A DNA stretch of 7,949 bases from assembly GCA_022565015.1 (NCBI GenBank), contig JADFKI010000181.1, forward strand, positions 1-7,949. The letters run 5' to 3'. Positions 6,229 through 7,949 of this stretch are shown piece by piece. Within the stretch, counting starts at the first letter, position 1; every line of letters starts with the position of its first letter. The translations under genes were made by a program, and so were the position numbers. This DNA comes from Chloroflexota bacterium. Lineage in GTDB: Bacteria > Chloroflexota > Dehalococcoidia > Lucifugimonadales > JADFKI01. The notes under the pieces were generated by a model that did not search any database, was not told the origin of the DNA, and worked only from the letters and a program-made list of their open reading frames with translations.

Positions 6229-6600
6229 TCCTCGGCTATTCATCTCCAACGCCGTCCTACGAACAGTCTCAATTACTCCCTCAAGATTCTTGAATACGTC
6301 CTCATTGGTGAATCGTAAGAACTGTATTCCGAATGACTCAATGAAGGCTTGCCGACGCCTATCGTTGTCCTCCGATCCCTTTTGGTAGTGACTATCCCCA
6401 TCTATTTCCACGGCCAGCTTCAATTCAGGACAGTAGAAGTCGACGATGTACCTGTCCACACTGTATTGCCGCCGAAATTTGTAACCAAGCAACTGTTTGC
6501 CCTTAAGCCTTGTCCAGATCACTGTCTCTGCATTGGGCATGTTGTTCCTGAGCAAGCGCCTCTTCTCTTTCTCGCTCGGTCTGTTGAAGTACTGCGTCAT
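6217..6600 (-). CDS. DUF559 domain endonuclease (Vsr/PD-(D/E)xK-like)
   Basis: This 127-residue protein matches the stand-alone DUF559 family. It reads 'KRRLLRNNMPNAETVIWTRL' (13-32), 'LLGYKFRRQYSVDRYIVDFYC' (37-57), 'LAVEIDGDSH' (62-71), 'RRRQAFIESFGIQFLRFTNEDV' (81-102) and 'NLEGVIETV' (105-113). D54, E65 and D67 form a PD-(D/E)xK/Vsr-type acidic cluster, with H71 near the position of a Vsr histidine, so nuclease activity is likely; the natural substrate is unknown. ATG 6600 has a GGGGAGG 6 bases upstream that belongs to the right-hand repeat. The last codons and the TAG stop belong to the left-hand repeat. Vsr mismatch repair is a less likely role, since no DNA-cytosine methylase is nearby. 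GC content appears lower than in the metabolic genes. Confidence 0.92.
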   Translation of the reverse strand: MTQYFNRPSEKEKRRLLRNNMPNAETVIWTRLKGKQLLGYKFRRQYSVDRYIVDFYCPELKLAVEIDGDSHYQKGSEDNDRRRQAFIESFGIQFLRFTNEDVFKNLEGVIETVRRTALEMNSRGNPL

Positions 6601-6606
6601 GATGGA

Positions 6607-6613
6607 CCTCCCC
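6607..6613 (-). promoter_or_regulatory. Shine-Dalgarno site of the DUF559 gene, inside the repeat
   Basis: The minus strand reads GGGGAGG, 6 bases before ATG 6600. The left copy of the repeat carries the same bases at its own left edge (6157-6163), where no gene uses them. The site is thus part of the repeat unit and not specific to the locus. Confidence 0.75.
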
Positions 6614-6678
6614 TAACCCCTCCTTCCAAAGGAGGGGGATAACGCAGTCCCCCTTCGCAAGGGGGACTGCAGGGGGTT
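6607..6678 (+). repeat. 72-bp direct repeat, right copy (two hairpins)
   Basis: Same orientation as the left copy. Hairpin 1 pairs 6617-6625 with 6629-6637, nine perfect pairs with loop CCA. Hairpin 2 pairs 6644-6655 with 6659-6670, twelve perfect pairs with loop CGC. Bases 6607-6613 read GGGGAGG on the minus strand and form the ribosome binding site of the DUF559 gene. The unit ends AGGGGGTT, and a short tandem duplication follows it. Confidence 0.88.
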
Positions 6679-6694
6679 ATCGAGGGGGTTATCG
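6671..6694 (+). repeat. 12-bp perfect tandem duplication at the repeat edge
   Basis: The unit AGGGGGTTATCG occurs at 6671-6682 and again at 6683-6694. The first half overlaps the last 8 bases of the right 72-bp repeat. The left copy has no such duplication. It may be slippage on the G run or a trace of an insertion event. Confidence 0.8.
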
Positions 6695-6716
6695 GTCGAA
6701 CTCAGGGAACTGGCGG

Positions 6717-6989
6717 ATGCCAAGGTTCTTGGCCGACCGGTATCTCAGGCTTTCCGGTCGCGGCGAGCGCTACTTTGAGAAGCACCTGACCGTCGGTGGG
6801 CTGCGACGCCTTGTCGCTCGCTTCGAGGTTCATGATTACACAGTCCGGATCATCCGAAACCCAGACATCTTCGCCGTGAGCGAAGATGCTCTCCTGCGGA
6901 AGCTTCCTTCAAACGGCATCCCAGAGCCTCTCCTGCGGTTGGCGTACTTCGCCCTTCCGACATACATCTGGATACTGCAGAAACCGTGA
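6717..6989 (+). pseudogene. C-terminal remnant of a class I SAM-dependent methyltransferase
   Basis: The 90-residue frame resembles the C-terminal end of SAM methyltransferases found in polysaccharide loci: 'PRFLADRYLRLSGRG' (2-16), 'YFEKHLTVGGLRRLVARFEVHDY' (19-41), 'IIRNPDIF' (45-52) and an aromatic tail 'PTYIWILQKP' (81-90). The N-terminal Rossmann domain that binds SAM, normally some 150 or more residues, is missing. The frame is open through the right repeat back to a TGA at 6600-6602, and the family-like sequence starts just after the repeat, so the gene was cut there. ATG 6717 has a weak AGGGA upstream and might still be translated, but the product could not bind SAM. Its TGA overlaps the glycosyltransferase GTG as GTGA. 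The assignment rests on remembered sequence style. Confidence 0.65.
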
Positions 6990-7949
6990 GTGACAGAATA
7001 CGCGTCCTCTACGTGGCGCGCGCGTTTCCGCCGACACTCGGTGGAATGGAAATGCTCGCGCATCAGCTGAGTAAGTCGCTGTCGAAACACGTTGAGCTGA
7101 GGCTGCTCGTCAACAGGTCCGGGAAAATAGCACTGCCTTTGTTCAGTCTCTACGTGCTTATCGTCACAACGTGGCTGGCTCGCCGTGGGCGGATCGACGT
7201 TGTACTGCTGGGTGATGCCTTGTTAGCGCCGCTTGGACGCGTGCTGAGGATCACAGCAGGCGTCCCTGTAGCAGCCTCGGTCTGCGGACTCGATGTCACC
7301 TATCCAAACCGGGCGTATCAGTTCGCTGTGCCCAGCAGTGTGGCAAGACTTGATATGACGATGCCGATCAGCAAGGCAACAGAGACGGAAGTGCTTGCAC
7401 GTTGCGGCGCAAGCACGCCCACGATTGTTATTCCGCTTGGCGTGAATCCGCTGCCCGTGCCGGACGAGCGTGCGGTGGCGGAATTTAAGGCTCAAGCTGG
7501 CGTGAACGGCGGGGCAGTACTGCTTACCGCGGGGCGCTTGATCCGCCGCAAGGGCGTGGCTTGGTTTGTCACCCACGTTCTACCTCGCTTGCCAGAGGGA
7601 ACGACGTACATGATCGTCGGCGAAGGCGACCAGGCTGACGTCGTTCGTGCTGCGGCAACACGCGCGGCTGTGGCAGAGCGAGTGCGATTACTCGGTCGTG
7701 TCTCCGACGAAATCCTCGCCCTCGCCTATCATGCCGCCGACATCTTTGTCATGCCTAACGTCCGGGTGAATGGAGACATGGAGGGCTTCGGGCTCGTCGC
7801 TCTGGAGGCGGCCGTGGCGGGCCTCCCCGTTGTGGCGTCCCGCCTTGATGGCATTACGGAGGCTGTGCATGACGGCCGGAATGGTCTGCTAGTTACTCCC
7901 GAGGCCCCCGAAGAGTACGTGACGGTGTTGCGAGATCTGGTCGAGCGAA
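6986..7949 (+). CDS. GT4-family glycosyltransferase, partial (runs off the right edge)
   Basis: The first 321 residues of a GT-B fold, GT4-type glycosyltransferase, which moves a sugar from a nucleotide-sugar donor to a lipid-linked or polysaccharide acceptor at the inner membrane surface. The N-terminal acceptor domain opens with 'RVLYVARAFPPTLGGMEMLAHQL' (6-28), including the GGME glycine loop. The C-terminal donor domain shows 'GRLIRRKG' (183-190), 'VGEGD' near 211-215, and the E-x7-E motif E266 to E274 within 'EGFGLVALEAAVAGLPVVAS' (266-285), followed by 'GRNGLLV' (297-303). Only about 50-70 residues should be missing. The start is GTG 6986, overlapping the TGA of the methyltransferase fragment as GTGA, so the two were once an operon, probably for capsule, lipopolysaccharide-like or glycolipid synthesis. 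The acceptor and sugar cannot be read from the sequence. Confidence 0.93.
   Translation, partial: MSDRIRVLYVARAFPPTLGGMEMLAHQLSKSLSKHVELRLLVNRSGKIALPLFSLYVLIVTTWLARRGRIDVVLLGDALLAPLGRVLRITAGVPVAASVCGLDVTYPNRAYQFAVPSSVARLDMTMPISKATETEVLARCGASTPTIVIPLGVNPLPVPDERAVAEFKAQAGVNGGAVLLTAGRLIRRKGVAWFVTHVLPRLPEGTTYMIVGEGDQADVVRAAATRAAVAERVRLLGRVSDEILALAYHAADIFVMPNVRVNGDMEGFGLVALEAAVAGLPVVASRLDGITEAVHDGRNGLLVTPEAPEEYVTVLRDLVER

Larger units (their letters stand above)
6157..6678 (-). mobile_element. candidate repeat-flanked DUF559 nuclease cassette
   Basis: A single gene for a Vsr-like endonuclease is bracketed by two 72-bp direct repeats whose starts are exactly 450 bp apart. The right copy contributes the Shine-Dalgarno sequence and the left copy the last two codons and the stop codon of the gene, so the gene has no private flanking sequence. 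To the right, the methyltransferase gene is missing its N-terminal part at the repeat edge. I recall DUF559 genes with similar G-rich repeats in other bacterial genomes. Calling it mobile is inference: no transposase, terminal inverted repeats or target-site duplication are visible. Confidence 0.5.

Noticed and set aside
5964..6293. 109-codon plus-strand open frame before and through the left repeat, considered as the missing methyltransferase N-terminus
   Set aside because: No SAM-binding glycine motif is present and the second part is simply the translated repeat.
6349..6642. 97-codon plus-strand open frame antisense to the DUF559 gene, ending in 'TPPSKGGG'
   Set aside because: It is a shadow of the DUF559 gene and its tail is translated repeat.
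6157..6678. The two repeats as a CRISPR array
   Set aside because: There are only two copies, 72 bp long with internal hairpins, separated by a protein gene; no spacers or cas genes are present.
6836..7870. Minus-strand open frames of 60-117 codons opposite the glycosyltransferase and methyltransferase fragment
   Set aside because: They are antisense to a glycosyltransferase with intact GT4 motifs and have biased, featureless composition.

Overview
The window is bacterial DNA of moderate to high GC. It has a compact run of minus-strand metabolic genes, a small repeat-flanked nuclease cassette, and the start of a plus-strand surface-polysaccharide type locus. Protein style, the ACAD/MaoC acyl-CoA chemistry and the DUF559-with-G-rich-repeat element remind me of uncultured Chloroflexota (Dehalococcoidia/SAR202-like), but no marker gene here fixes the taxonomy and this is a weak inference.

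Region 1 (5956 down to 48, all minus strand). In transcription order: an acyl-CoA dehydrogenase; a DUF4258/DUF2283 small-protein pair; a MaoC-family hydratase; argininosuccinate lyase (argH); ribulose-phosphate 3-epimerase (rpe); an orphan MNT-type nucleotidyltransferase; and two lower-GC genes of unknown function (a two-helix membrane protein and a small barrel-like soluble protein). Genes overlap or lie within tens of bases (9 bp, 4-bp GTGA overlap, 40 bp, 4-bp GTGA overlap, 11-bp overlap, 3 bp, 76 bp, 4 bp), so much of the run is probably co-transcribed. The core genes serve fatty or branched acyl-CoA oxidation, the last step of arginine synthesis, and the pentose phosphate pathway. The small accessory genes between and after them (DUF4258/DUF2283, MNT, the terminal pair) look like acquired modules and are visibly more AT-rich in the stretches I counted.

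Region 2 (about 6157-6694). A DUF559 (Vsr-like) endonuclease gene sits exactly between two 72-bp direct repeats, each able to form two hairpins. The right copy supplies the gene's Shine-Dalgarno sequence and the left copy its last codons and stop codon, so gene plus repeats look like one evolved unit. This is the most interesting object in the window.

Region 3 (6695-7949, plus strand). A C-terminal fragment of a class I SAM methyltransferase begins directly after the right repeat and overlaps (GTGA) a GT4-family glycosyltransferase that runs off the window. The methyltransferase's N-terminal SAM-binding domain is absent from the window, so the repeat marks a deletion or rearrangement point, or an assembly join.

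No rRNA, tRNA, CRISPR array or convincing promoter was seen.
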